A DNA stretch of 64,000 nucleotides from Phalacrocorax aristotelis. Lineage: Eukaryota > Chordata > Aves > Suliformes > Phalacrocoracidae. Made by a program: the position numbers and the translations under genes. The notes beneath the pieces were generated by a model. That model was not told where the DNA came from. It worked only from the letters and a program-made list of their open reading frames with translations, and did not search any database. The stretch is from contig NC_134276.1 in the NCBI RefSeq assembly GCF_949628215.1, positions 102,551,799 through 102,615,798 on the forward strand. Direction: 5' to 3'. The first letter of the stretch is position 1. Every line of letters starts with the position of its first letter. This document shows positions 1 through 12,325 of the stretch, in pieces.

Positions 1-1254
1 ATTGCATACTTTTCTTTCTGTGGGATCTCTGCCACATTTATTTTTCAGGGTGGAGCTGCTCTGGAGCTGTGTCAGGACTACATAGTGGAGGAGGCCACTG
101 TCTACAGGAGTTTTTCCACATTTGTTTCAGCAAATGGAAGATGTGCAGTAAATGACAGTACAGGATCATGTGAGAAAGGATGAGCTCTTAGTAAAAAACA
201 GCCAAGCTCTGCCTTAGGAATGGATTTAATCTCTCCTTTGCCACATAGTTCTTGTATGATGCTGGGTAAGTCAGTTAAACCAGAGTTCTTGCAGGTGGCC
301 ACAATTTCATGCTCCTAGTTTCTGGATATCTGAATTAGCATTTTGTGGTCTAATTTACAGAAGTGCTGAATGATCCCAGATGAAACTGAATTCAGTTGGT
401 GCTAGACATATAAAGTGCTCTAAACGAAGAATGGGTCAACTTCTTAAAATACTCACTTGAAATATTAACTGTCTCAAACTGAGTAACCAGAATCTACAAA
501 ACATTAAACTACAGATAATTCCAACCCAAGCCCACCCCAAACCAATCGCACCCAAGAGGTAACAAAATGTATTTATGGCTGGAAATTCTGTTCTACAAAA
601 AGGGGAGGAAGAGGCATCTTTCTGCCATTCAGCCTGATACTCCAGGAGGTGTTCTGCCCACCAAAAATCCAAACCCAAGGTGGTACGGTAAGGTTGCTGT
701 GACTCACCCAGCCCTCTCACAGAGACCCTCTACTGCTTCTTTGAGTGTGTGTTAATGATTCCACCAGGTAAGACTATGAGTGAGTCAAATACGGCTGCAT
801 GGTGGTGGGAGTGGCAGTGGAGGGGTCAGGGGCTCTGACAGGGTCCACTTCTTCCAGGCAAAGTCACTGGCTGTAGCACACTGGAAATTAACGTGTGGTT
901 GGGAAGGTGGAGTCACCAGGAGGGCTCGGGTGAGTTTTCAAGAACTGCTGGGTGCCAGTGGGGCCTAGGGGAAAAAGTGGGAAGAGAGGGCTCAACTGTA
1001 AGTCAAGCTTTAAACTAGGAGGTAGGGAGGTCAGGGATACAAGTCCAAAAGTAATTGTAACAAATGGTAGTTTATGGGGAATGCAAGGTGAGAATGAAAC
1101 ATCTATAAATGCATGAGCAGGGAGAGGAAGACCCTGGAAAGAAAGCTGCAGAGCCACAGCAGGCACACCATCAGTTTCTGTACCCCAGCTTGCAGACAGC
1201 AACGTGTTTAAATCTCAGTAAACGGCTCATTAGCCCTCCAATGTGACCATACAC
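1..1254. other. Intergenic DNA, no feature recognised
   Basis: No gene or repeat family was recognised here. Open frames are short (104 codons or fewer), mutually overlapping on both strands, and carry no domain I know. The right end runs into an old CR1 element, and the exact boundary with that element is uncertain by tens of bases. Confidence 0.5.
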
Positions 1255-2965
1255 TGCAGCAAACTAAGGACAAGAATAAAAGCATAAGAGGACCATGTAA
1301 GAATAAAATCAGAAAGGCCAAGGCAAAAAAAAGTCAATATAGTTAGCAAAGGAAAGAGAGGGTAACAAGAAAGCATTTCTATGCATTAGCAGTTAGAGGA
1401 AGACAATGCCAAAAAGTTCATCTACCCTTTGACAAGGATGGAAAGCTAGTAAGAGGTGACACAGAAAAAAGCCAAAGTGATTAATGTCTTTTTCCCCTCA
1501 CTCCTCAGCAAAAAGAATTAACTATGATCAGTTGACTAACTAATAACGTCTAAGGCTATAAATAACAAAAAGAACAGAATAGACTACTTCAGTAAGTCGG
1601 TTATTTTCCAGTCAGCCAGACCTGACAGAAACCAACTGAGAGCACGTGGGGAACTGGCTGAATCAATCCTAGAGCCATGAGGGATCCTTTCCCACAGCAC
1701 CTGGGGAACAGAAGACCAGTGACAGTGATTGCAGTACCTGTTTTTTTAAAAGAAGAATATAGGTGGAGAAAACAGCCTAACTTGAATTGCTGGAAATTGA
1801 ACAAATAATCAAACAAAGTTTTCTTTTGTGTATGGGAAATAATGAAAATGATAAGTAGAGGCCAAGAAAGATTTGCCAGGAACAAATAATGCCAAACCAA
1901 GCTAATTTCCTTCTCTGACAAGTAGCAGGTCTGACGGACAATAGATATTACATATCTTGACTTGAACAAGGCTTTCAACACAGTCTCTTGTGATTTCTTG
2001 TAAGCGAGCTAAAACAAAACTATTGTAAGGTGGACTTATAGCTGCTTGAAAAAAAATATACTAGAAGAGGAATTACCGTCAATTCATTGTTGAAGCGGAA
2101 GAATTATGGAGAGCAGGTCTGTAGATGCCCTTGCCGGGACTCGTACTACTCACTATTTTTGTTATGTTTTGGAGGATGGCATATCAGGTAAGGCTACCAA
2201 ATTTGTAGAGAAAGTTTGATAAGCGCCTTGGCAGGACTAGCATCTTGATCAGTTGAAGAAATGGTCTGAAAACAATAGGATTTGCTGCAGTAAGAACAGG
2301 TGTAAACTATTACACTTAGGTAAGAATAAACCCACAAATGGAGAGCAGCCAGCAAGGCAAAAGACCTGCACAAAAATGCCTTGGGGATTTTGGAAGATCT
2401 CAAGCTGATTAAGAATTAACAATGCCATACTGGTGTGGAAAAGCAAGTATTGTGCTGAAATGTATGAACTGGCTAGGTGAGATATGTGAAATAATTTCTG
2501 CACTCCTACTCAGCACAGGTGAGGTCTCAAACTGGAAAATGAACTGGTTCACTTTGGTCACTGAACACAAGGAACAGGCAATCAGGGAAAGTCCTGGGAG
2601 CAACAAAATGTACTAAAACTGACCCTGGAGGGAAATCTCAAAGGACTGGACTTACTTAATCTAGAGAAAAGTGGACTGAGAAGAAACATGATAACAGTCT
2701 TCAAATATGTAAAAGGCAGCTGCTCAGTGGAAAGCAGTAGGTAACTCTCAATGCTTAGGAGAGCAGGTTGCTTAAACAGTATCTAGAGTTACAGTTGCTG
2801 CTGTATATCAGGAAAAACTTCCTAGCTAGGAGGCTAAGAAAGCCTTGGTGCCAGTGGAGGTCATTGAGTCTTTAGCACTGATGGTTTCAAACACAGCTGA
2901 AAAGGTGTCATTTAGATATGGTTGAGTGTGTTTGGGAAGGGGGGTACTAGACCCAAGGGCAACAG
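1255..2965 (+). mobile_element. Ancient, long CR1-type LINE (reverse transcriptase region to 3' part)
   Basis: A decayed non-LTR retrotransposon lying on the + strand. Around 1300-1420 the text resembles the region upstream of reverse transcriptase in old amniote CR1 elements (the string agaaaggccaaggca, then gggtaacaagaaagca). At 1938-1988 one frame reads TIDITYLDLNKAFNTVS, which matches CR1 reverse transcriptase motif A; the first catalytic Asp is kept and the later Asp of the usual AFD is Asn. At 2650-2730 the stretch with tctagagaaaagtggactga and catgataacagtcttcaaat matches the well-known 3' part of such elements. Stop codons and frameshifts occur throughout, so no protein is made. Its age is suggested by heavy divergence from the younger CR1 copies at 38.9 and 43.8 kb. 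Boundaries are approximate. Confidence 0.75.
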
Positions 2966-3167
2966 CTTGTGAGGCAAGTGTACATAATAACTTGCAGACA
3001 CATATTTGAAAGGCATACGTAGCATCTGAAGCTGGGAGTCATGGCATCGTGAAAGTGCTGTCACTGGATGAAGTGTCTCACAGCTCCCAGTAAGTTATCT
3101 CCAGCACATGTGACCTCAAAGCAGGGAAAAAGAAACCAGAACTGATATGCACACTTCGAAAGATTTC

Positions 3168-3230
3168 TGACCCCTAGATAATTTCTTGAGGTCTCTTCCT
3201 ACCTTCTACAATTGTATATAGACACAGGCT
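3168..3230 (+). mobile_element. Probable 3' tail of the same CR1 element
   Basis: The run ctagataatttcttgaggtc followed by tcttcctaccttctacaatt resembles the very end of amniote CR1 elements, where a 'gatgacctcttgaggtc' type string precedes a short terminal microsatellite. It lies in the same orientation as the element at 1255-2965. About 200 bases of unlike sequence separate the two, so either an insertion split the element, the intervening part is too diverged to recognise, or this is a separate fragment. Confidence 0.45.
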
Positions 3231-6200
3231 GTGCCAGAATGGCCAAATTCTTGCTGCAGTTATTTCCTGTTACAGGTGAAAAACAGATGTTAAGCCTTCA
3301 TTGGTAACCTATGACAAAAAAAAACCACCCCAAAACCAAAACCAACACCCACCTAGCTAGATCATGTGCCTTTCTGGCAAAAAGAGCTTGAAATCCCATC
3401 ACCTGGGAGACAACCGAGTACTAGTATTTCTCCTTTTTGAGAGGACTGAAAGGTTTTGTCATGAACCTGTTTCTGATGCATTGCTTTGCAAACATTTGGG
3501 AGGCAACAGTCCTTGTCCTTGTCCTGGGGCCTGCTGTTCTGAATAGCCAAGCCAAGAAACTGGTGTGAGAAGCGGCAAAGGTACAAAGAGGGGGAAATGA
3601 CATGCATCAAGCTGCACAAAACACGCATGCCATGAGTGGGAGTGAAACCCAGGTCTTTCTGGTGTTCACACCAGTACCATCCATCTTTTTGCAGTGCTGT
3701 CATACTGTAACAGCATTGGGCTCAACAGTTAGGCTTCTTTTACAGAGAACTCCTGTGAAGGTTGTATTTTATGTTGGCAATGACCACAGACTGTGTATAT
3801 TGCTGAGGCATCTTTCTAGCGCTATGAAAGTGATAATGTAATTCTGTGCAATTAAAATGATGCCTCCTACATGCGTAATGCCTCTCCCCAGCTTTTCGGC
3901 TGTTTGCCATGTTCTCTGTGAGGGCATTTGCTGATAATAAATTGTGTTGTGGAAATACAGTAACATGAACAAGGAAATCTAAACTGATCCGATTGTTTAA
4001 TCTAGTTTAAACCTACATTTTCTCGGAGGAGTCCCTAACCCAGATTAATTTAGAGAAGTGATGAGGTTTGATCCCATCACCTTTATAAATCACACATGCA
4101 AACTCCATGCTATTATGTTGCTATTAATAATGCTCATAATCTTGTATCTATATGAGAAAAAAAAAAAAATCAAGCAAATACAATTCTCCCTTGTTTCAGT
4201 GGAGCCCACCTGTCTGCTGCTTCCCAAGGAAAGCTCTGCATCATGGCTTCAGATGATTCTGTTCCCTAACTCTAGTTTATTAAAGCAAAGAATGTTCAGC
4301 CAGCCTTTGTCTCTGCCTCTCTTACGGAGGCAGTAACTTCTGTGCCAGGTTACCATATAGCCAGGTTTCCCTGGACATATGTACTTTTCCCATTAAATAA
4401 TTGTGTCTGGGCAAAAAATGCAGATTTTGTACATTTCTTCAGAATTTTCATATATCAGACAGTCTGACTGGAATTGTGACTTTGAGCATGGCTGATAGAT
4501 GTCCGACTGTCATTGACTCACCTATTGCACACCTGCAGATAACCTCTGTTCTTCATGCACAGTGAGGCTGATGCTTCCAAGAAGTAAGAGCTATTGTGTG
4601 TATTTTGTAGAGCTGATTACCACCTGTGCAGGGCTTGTGTTGCAACAGGAATGTTTTGGATTTACTATGCATTCGCAGACCAACTTTACCACCTTGCAGA
4701 GCAAATCTAATGATTTTGAAAAGCCTCAAATTCGGTGCACATGTGTTATCCAGAACATACACAAGTACTTTTGTCTGAGAAATCCCAATGAAAAAAAACC
4801 AGCCTCTCTAGGGCTCTGTGGAGGTATTAGAAATACTCGGTAAACGAGATATAGTTAAGGCTAAAACCTAACTTACGCTACACATTTTCAAAGGTGCACA
4901 GGAAAGAGCACGTGAGAACCTGTTGAGAAGAGAGAGGAATATTTGGGAGAAACGGTCAGTTTATGCCAAGTATGTTTAGCGGGTGAGGAGGCAAATCTAC
5001 CCCTCCCCAGGCAGTCTGCCTGGCAAGTAAGCTAGCTGTGACATGCTTTACTCCCACTTTGTGGAGTGTTATATATCCCACATCATTGATTCCGCAAGAG
5101 TAAGGAATTCTCTCTTGGCATGACATGAAGAGTACTCGTCAGGCACCATCTCTGTTTCCCTGTCATGCTGCCAGACAGAGAAAGATTGTCATGGGGGAAA
5201 AAGGCCTTGCTATTAGTCTTGGTTCCTTTATTATGGAGCAACAATTTATAATTGTCCATAACAAGCAGGATCCCATATTTTTCCCAGTATTAACTTCAGT
5301 GAACAGAGCTCACTGGAGTCATACAACAAAGAAATTTAGTCCCAGCAATATTATATCAAGAAAGCTATTTGGTGCAATTTGAATAATTTCAACTAAAGAA
5401 TTTTAAATCTTTCAGATAACACCGTTATTCATGCACGTGCCACCTGGAGTAGATGCTTATACTGTTACAACTGGAAGCTTCAAGTTCAGTTTTTACAGAT
5501 GACTAATGCAGTTGTTACTCAATTTCTACAATTAACATTTGTGCAAATGTACTGTCCTTTACAAAGGTCAGGCTCCTTACAGGTGTTTCATATTACTGAT
5601 ATCATCCACCTGGGAAATGAGATCAGCTGGGAATTACGTAGGTTTTAAGAATTTAATAGTAACAGTTTTTCTAAAACTATTATGAAATTTCTGGTTATTT
5701 GTATTTCTGTCTGGATGGGAATTCAGTAGCAAAATGTCTTTTTGATAGCGCTTTAAAACCCCCCACAACAGCAAGACTTCCAAACTGAAAATAGAAGCCA
5801 AAACATTTGTCCAAGATCTGGAATATTTGGGGGTTTGGAATAAGACTACAGATTCATGTCTGAGTCTCCCTTTATTTTGCACAAGAGGAAAAACCCAAGT
5901 CTTAGAAAAGTTATGAGACAGCCTGGTATACACTGCACTGGAATGACTTTAAGAATCACTTGGCTCTTCCCTTCTCAAAAAACACTGTCAGTTTTGTCAC
6001 AGAAAAATGATAACTCGCTTATAGAAGGTTAGCAGCTGGCTAAGGAAGCCGTGGACAGCTCAGTCTGAGATCAGGCAGGATCAACACAGTTACAGCGGGA
6101 CAGGAAAAGCTTTGTAAGAGGCTAGCGAGTGCACCAGCTTCTGCCACTGTTTAAAGCGCTGCCCCTTCATTTAGCAAGGAAGTATGAAAGAATCACTCCC

Positions 6201-7353
6201 AATTCTGCAAGTTGCAAGAAGTGCTTTCTCCAAGCTTCTGTTCAGAAGCAATTCCACTTCCTTTTAATAAGCATACTAACATTTTGACTCACCCACTTAC
6301 CTCTGCATCATTAGAATAATCTCACAGAGCACAATCAAGAGCAGAGAGCGAGGCTGTGTCCTTGGCTAACTTTGATCTTTCTGCACTTCTCAAGTCATAC
6401 AGATAAAGCATAACCTTGGCAAAAGCACTTGGCTGAAGATCATCTCTACCACAAAGGTATTTCTGGGTACAAAATCGGTGTTTTGTCCTGAGGTCTTGCA
6501 GTTGTAGGTGCCTAATAAAATGCGCAGGCCACAGAGATGCTATCTGCTGGTAGACCAGGATCATCCACGACCTTTAAGAACTAAGACTCCCATCAGATTT
6601 CTAAACCACTCACTCTTGCCTTCTCCTCCTCCTTGCAGATTCAGCTCTGCCAAGGCAACTCACCCAGATCTTACAAAACCAAAATTGTTGAGGTTTTTGT
6701 TTGTTTTCATCTGTCACATTAATCAAGAAGAGCAAACACTGTAAATGAGCTGGGAAAAAGTGTCCAGGTGGAAAAAATTATCACCAGAAATTAAAGTATG
6801 GCATTTGCTAAACCGTCTCAAGGGATATTGGGGAAAACCACACTGGGAAAACAAAAGGGTATAGGAGATCTTCACAATACAAAAATACTGATACAAAAAA
6901 GGAGAGTAAGCCAATGTCCTTTCTGCTGTAGTGTAGATTGATTTGGAATAACCTGTCATGCTCACCCAGATCCCTTTCTATCTTTCTTCAAAAAAACGCA
7001 ATTTCTTACTAAATTATCTCAATGAAACTTTCTAGTTAATCAATGAGTATGTAACACAATGATAATACCTCTGGTTTTGGTATCACTTTTTTTTTACCTG
7101 TGCAGTTCAACTACAAGTATAATTTAAGTTCTCTTAAGACAAGGAACTGATACAAGTTTACTAATTTTTTCATGGAATACAATGTAATGAACATATATGC
7201 TAAATAAGTAATCTGCTGTCTCACTTTTTATTATATTTTTAAAACTCAAGTGAAATATGGGATTCTGTGAAATGATTTGTAGCAAGCAACACAACATACC
7301 TGCACAGTAAATACATTCAGCTATGTATCTAATTCCCTGCAAGCAGAATCAGT
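3231..7353. other. Intergenic DNA with little recognisable content
   Basis: Apart from a MIR-like relic at 3550-3690 and a short A-run near 4157, I recognise nothing. Open frames are all under 115 codons, occur on both strands over the same bases, and show no domain or signal peptide worth reporting. No CpG-rich promoter-like patch is visible. Confidence 0.5.
3550..3690 (+). mobile_element. MIR-like SINE relic
   Basis: The segment containing gagtgggagtgaaacccagg followed by tctttctggtgttcacacca resembles the second half of MIR core-SINEs (a 'gattcgaacccaggtct' type string followed by an 'agtgctctaaccact' type string). It is diverged and short, so this is a family resemblance only. Confidence 0.35.
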
Positions 7354-7412
7354 TCATGGGTCTAGTGTATTTAAATCATGGGTGTCTTCAAACCATGGGT
7401 GTATTCAAACCA
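7354..7412. repeat. Short tandem duplication, 17-bp period
   Basis: Two adjacent 17-base units at 7377-7393 and 7394-7410 (catgggtgtcttcaaac and catgggtgtattcaaac) differ at one base. A looser third copy beginning catgggt lies just upstream at about 7354. This looks like local slippage or duplication; no function is implied. Confidence 0.8.
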
Positions 7413-8360
7413 ATTTACATTAAGAACTTAGTGGCTTCCAAAAAGGTAATGAAGCTTGTAGTAAATCTTCAGTGTAATATGCTGCAAGTTCCTCGGTGAA
7501 TGAAGTGACAGAACAGTACAAATCTGTCTTAGTGACAATTACAGGCCAGTTCTGCATTTGTGAGCATGAAACCTTCAATTAGTCTGAACTTCTAAATGAG
7601 ATTCTACCATGAAAAAGGGCCCGAAATAGGAATCAGGGCTTCCATACTATTATCTCAATGATTTTTGCAGGAAAGGTGCTCCACCTAGAAATGAAAGCAT
7701 ACTCTGACCTCCAGACCTGAAAAAAGCATGAGCTCTGAGGATCAACCCAGGGGTATTTTAACAGCATATGCATTATTTCCAGTCATAACGCTTGTTGGCC
7801 TTTTTATGCCCTTAATGGCTTCTTAGCTATCCCATTGCCTGCAGTGAATTTGCAGAGTTAACTCAGTGTAGTAGAGTAAACAGCTCTGTCTCATCTGAAA
7901 GAGGAAAAAAGCTCTAGCTTGTTCAGCCTTTTTTTATTCATGGTGACGTAACAAAGCAAAAGCCTTGGAAGAAAACACTGCAAGCAAGAATATCTGAATG
8001 TGTGAAAATGGAGGATCAGCTATTTCTTCCACACTTTGACTAAAAACTCAGAAACCTCTCTCAGGACCGCAGCCTCGAACAAAAAAAGATAAAAATTATA
8101 CAGCCAACAGGTGAAAACAGTTGCAGCATCATTTCTTATAGATACCAGTCTGCATCTGAAAACTCTAACTTCTTAGGTTTTGAGAAAATCGGTAGGATTT
8201 GCTTTGTACTTACGGCCCTGCTGGGTCTGTTCTGCAATTTAACACACAATTTAACAACACAGCAAGCTCGGTTGGAGCAAGAGTGTGTTGAACCTGAGTT
8301 ACAAGCACAGCAAGTTAGGGCAAGCACAGAGTCTGTCAGCAATGCACACAGCCCTCCCAA

Positions 8361-8398
8361 GTGTATGTGTGCGTACACACACGTGTGCATGCACACGT
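8361..8398. repeat. 38-nt alternating purine-pyrimidine tract (Z-DNA type)
   Basis: Every base from 8361 to 8398 alternates purine and pyrimidine without a break, mostly as TG/CA and CG/GT steps. The right half, 8381-8398, is also a perfect 18-bp palindrome (acgtgtgcatgcacacgt). Such tracts are known to favour left-handed Z-DNA or cruciform extrusion under negative supercoiling. It is more complex than a plain (CA)n microsatellite. Confidence 0.85.
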
Positions 8399-9995
8399 TA
8401 TTTTCCAGCAAGTGAGAATGAAATGGGACTGTCGTTATGAGGTACCACAGTGATCCTCAACAGTGCATCCCATTAAAGTAAGGATTTTCAGACTTGCTTC
8501 AGCAGCTACAAGTGTCTGGGAGAGAGTCACACCTTTTTTTAGTGGAAGGTGATCTAGCTGTCACATTTACTGGGACTTGCAGTGCGTTCAAGGCAATTCC
8601 AGTATGGGCAATGCTGCCGAAAAAGAAGTGAATCAGAACAGAACTTTGCTTTCAGAACTGTATATTGTACCAGCAAAATGTGAGGATCTCTGTACAGAAG
8701 TTAGGATTAGGTAAGTCACAGAACAATTTCTATAGCAAACGTGTGTGAAAAAACAATATGCGGAAGATACAGCAAAACAGATGACAGCTGCAGGAAAGTA
8801 GGAAGTCAGATAGCCCCTTGCAGAGATGTTGTGAATGCTGATACACAAGAAAATTATTCTACCAATTCCCATTTCCACTGGTGAAATTAGATACAAAATA
8901 TGGACACCGTGAAACAACAAACTGTATCATTGCTTTATGGGATGTGGAATTGTCTGTATTGTGTAATAAGATGTTACAAGTCTGCGAGGCAGAACAACTT
9001 GTGCTATTCTCAGCGAACAACTCAGGGCATAACGGCAACTCCTTTCCTTGGTTTTTAGCAGCGGAGACTGCACAGTTCCCTCCCTGCACAAAATTGTGCG
9101 GAGGATACGATACAATCAGTAATTCTCAAGATCACTTACTTCAGCTGGCGCTTCTTTAATGTGTCCCATTCCCAAGCTCTCATGGAAAACCTAGATTATA
9201 AGATAGAAGGTACCAAACACCTACCTCATGTTAATAGGGCAGTAATGCACATAATTATACCCAGCGCTTTACACCCTCTTCCCCTCCAATATTGGCAATG
9301 CAGCAGCTGACAATATTGGCACGTTTCCATTGGCACCACCAACTACTCATGCTCAGCACTGTGCCAACATCCCCTGCTGTAAAATTAGAACAGTAAGACC
9401 ACATCCTGCCTTCCTTTGTTTGCTCACCTATTTAGGCAGCAGTTTCAACTGAGCCTGAACCGTCCACTCCTATGCACACAGAGGGAACCGTGCACAAAGG
9501 AGCTGTGCTGTCCAGTGCTCCCACGGCACTCTGAGATACCACAGACTGACACCAGTGGAGAGAACCACCTCTCACAGTGGTCACAGGCCACTGCAGACAC
9601 TGGTGATGCTCCAGGCAGCATTCACACTAGGGATTTTCTTTGCCAACAGAAAGCCCCCTACAACACCGCTGTAATTTCCCTGCTCGTAGAATATGCATGA
9701 TAAAGACTAAAGTCTTCGCTGTAGCCAATGATTAAATGACATGACGTTTTCACTTACCTGGGGTACGAGGACAATGATCTTCAAGTGGTTCCTTCAACTT
9801 CAGAAGACACGAATACTAGCAATCATCTTTACTGGCTATGATCATTTCCATGGCAATGCTGTTATTTGTCCAGTGCTTTGTGTGTGACAGGCACTCTGTG
9901 AAGAGGAAAGAAGCCAAAGCCCAAACTATTTACAGTTTGATGACCTGTGTCTGCAGCCTATGGTAGCACTTCTACAGTAATTTCAAAGGCATGTT

Positions 9996-10020
9996 TGTGT
10001 GTGTACACACATGTACGTGT
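9996..10020. repeat. 25-nt alternating purine-pyrimidine tract
   Basis: Uninterrupted alternation of purine and pyrimidine, including the palindrome tgtgtgtacacaca. It is shorter than the tract at 8361-8398 but of the same kind. Confidence 0.75.
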
Positions 10021-11483
10021 TCGTGGAGGAGTTGTGGGGCTTGCTTCATTTTCAGCTGTATGAAATCCATGGTTTGCAAAGCTCAACAACCTGGCAAATA
10101 AATGCTAGCTATTGGCAAGTGGAGATGGGAGGAATGAGCAAGTGGAGAAGAAGGAGCAGCAGTGTCAAGGTGAGACTACATATCTGGTGGCAGCATTAGC
10201 ACAAACTGTGGAACTGCAGTACCAGCACCACTGTAATCTTGTCCTTTTGGTGGCTTAGACTGCTGGAATGTGTTAGGTTTGCTGCAGAGATGCGAGCAGG
10301 ACACTTGTGCAAACACTGTTGCAGGTGAGCGCGGGTTGCAGAACCGAGGGATGAATACACAATACAACAACAACAACAAAGAAAGGAACAAAAAAAAATT
10401 AATTCACCTGTGAGAAACAGCAGCTCTGCTCCGTTTAGCATTTGTGGTAGAGTTTTAGACAGCCACACTGGAAAGAGCGGTAAAAATTGCACTTTAAAAT
10501 ACATGAGAAGTGGCAAATGTCCTTTAGCAGAGTGGTAAGGCAAAATTTGCTTTTTTTAACCTTAACTTCCTGAGCTCTAAGGATTTCTAAGTCTTGAAGC
10601 TGAATAAGCCCGTTATCAGTATGAAAATGCCAAAGAAACTGGAATTCTTTAACTTTACTTTCTTTCTTATCTTTCAAAAAAGAAGGCTTTTACCACTTTG
10701 TGGTTCTACAGAAATGAATAATTAACAATAATTACATTGTTCCATATCATATAAAGAATGCCCCATATCTCACTTTTTGTAGATGATTTATATCTAGCCT
10801 TTCATTTGGCAAGGATAGCAATAGGTCCAGCTATATCTATAAATAAAAATATAAATATAGGTATCACACAGCAAATGACTGTCAAAGTTTTGAACTGAGC
10901 CTGTTGAAGTTCTGACAGGTTCAATCCTAGTTTTTTTCCATAATGTCACCAACAACCACTGTTTATCCTCCATAGTAGGGTGTTCCAGTTTAAACAGATT
11001 CTCTTTGATTTCTCAAATTTGGCAGGCTGTGTCCAAAATCTCTGTACCCTGAAAAGACCCCCATGTTGTGTCACATCCAAAGATCACTCCTTAGACAGAC
11101 GATCGCTGAACAACGTACCTTTCCAGAAAATTGGATGCTTTCTCATACTGGGTCTTTGTCAACAGACCAGCTCAGCTGTTTTGCTATCTGGACTGCACGT
11201 GAAAGAATGATCCATTTGTTTCTTGCTCTTCAGCTGCCCTTACAGACAACAAGCAGGTTTCTGTATGGGACACAGGAATAGAACAAGGAGGACTAATATA
11301 TGATATGTAACTTGGCATTGCATGCTTTGAGAGTGGCGTTTGGAAACAAGGAGAAAGTGAAGTATTTTCAGTGGAATTTTCCTTCATGTATATATTTTAT
11401 CTGCAGCTGCAATGTACGGAGGCCAATTTATGAGAGGTGAACTGGAAAAGAAGCAATAAAATGCCATTAACTTTGTAGCACTT

Positions 11484-11580
11484 TAGAAGTTAGGGATGGA
11501 AATGACCCGTAAGACCTCTGCCCAAGAAGGATTGCTCCTTCCAGGACCATAATAAGTACACCAAATAGGGAAGAGGAGGA
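11484..11580 (-). mobile_element. Possible ancient CR1/L3-like fragment
   Basis: The string gttagggatggaaatgaccc followed by gtaagacctctgcccaagaa and ggattgctccttccaggacc resembles the reverse complement of the 3' end of old CR1/L3-class LINEs. In those elements, a 'ggaaagacctattagatcat' type string is followed by 'aggattgttccctacagtat'. The match is short and diverged. Confidence 0.3.
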
Positions 11581-12245
11581 AGCACATGCACCATACTTTA
11601 ACCCTGCCTTTCCACCTACTTGTCCATGCCCTGGGCTTCACCTCTCTCCCCTCTCCCAGGTGGCACACACATTCCAGCAGGCGCTGCTCCGCTTGCCCAC
11701 CACAAGCTGGGGCAGCGTGGGAAGCCAGCTGTGCAGAGGAAAAAGGAGGGGTGGGGGGAAAGTGGACCTTCAGAAACAGGCTGCTGAGTTTTCATGGGCG
11801 CTTTTCAACAAACAAACAAACAAATGTTATAATATGAGAAAATGGATGAGACGTTTAATACGAAGAAAGCCTACTATCAGTATGTAGTCGCAATATTTTC
11901 ATAAGGGTTTGTGCTTCAGAGATGGATTATACAACTTTTCCTGTTACAGGCATGTGAAGATTAAATATCCCAATGCTCTATATTTTTGAGTTGTTGTAAT
12001 AGATGTGCCAGGAATCTGGGGAGATTTCCAAAACGCATTTTAATCCATAGTAGGCTGAAAGTTGTGCACTCTAAGCAATTTTCATTGTTAGGTGGAAGTA
12101 AATATAAATTACTGAAGAATCAGAAAATCCTGTTCCAACTAGCAGCTTGCACAGTATTTCAATCGTATGCATGCAGTCTTTTGGAAGGAAGGAAGGCAAA
12201 AAATCTGTGATAAACTACCACTTAATGACACGTTTTCAAAATCTA

Positions 12246-12325
12246 GATGTTGGTTTGCATATAGAAAAGCTTTTCCCATACCTCCTAAACTGCACAAATG
12301 GCTTTTCTATATGCAAACTAGCATC
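12246..12325. repeat. Inverted repeat with 25-bp stem and 30-nt loop
   Basis: The left arm 12246-12270 and right arm 12301-12325 are reverse complements over 25 positions with only two differences. Both differences would be G-U wobble pairs if the + strand were transcribed, so the RNA stem would be fully paired. The arms contain tttgcatatagaaaagc, including an octamer-like TTTGCAT. The loop is 30 bases. Alternatives are a tiny foldback MITE, a template-switch product, or an RNA hairpin such as a pre-miRNA or endo-siRNA precursor. A stem this perfect, without bulges, is unusual for a conserved miRNA. Confidence 0.9.

Larger units (their letters stand above)
8399..12244. other. Intergenic DNA
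   Basis: No gene is recognised. It contains three TTGGC half-sites between 9286 and 9340 (discussed as a finding), a second shorter alternating TG/CA tract at 9996-10020, a (CAA)n stretch near 10365, and a possible old CR1 fragment near 11.5 kb. The open frames do not look coding. Confidence 0.5.
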
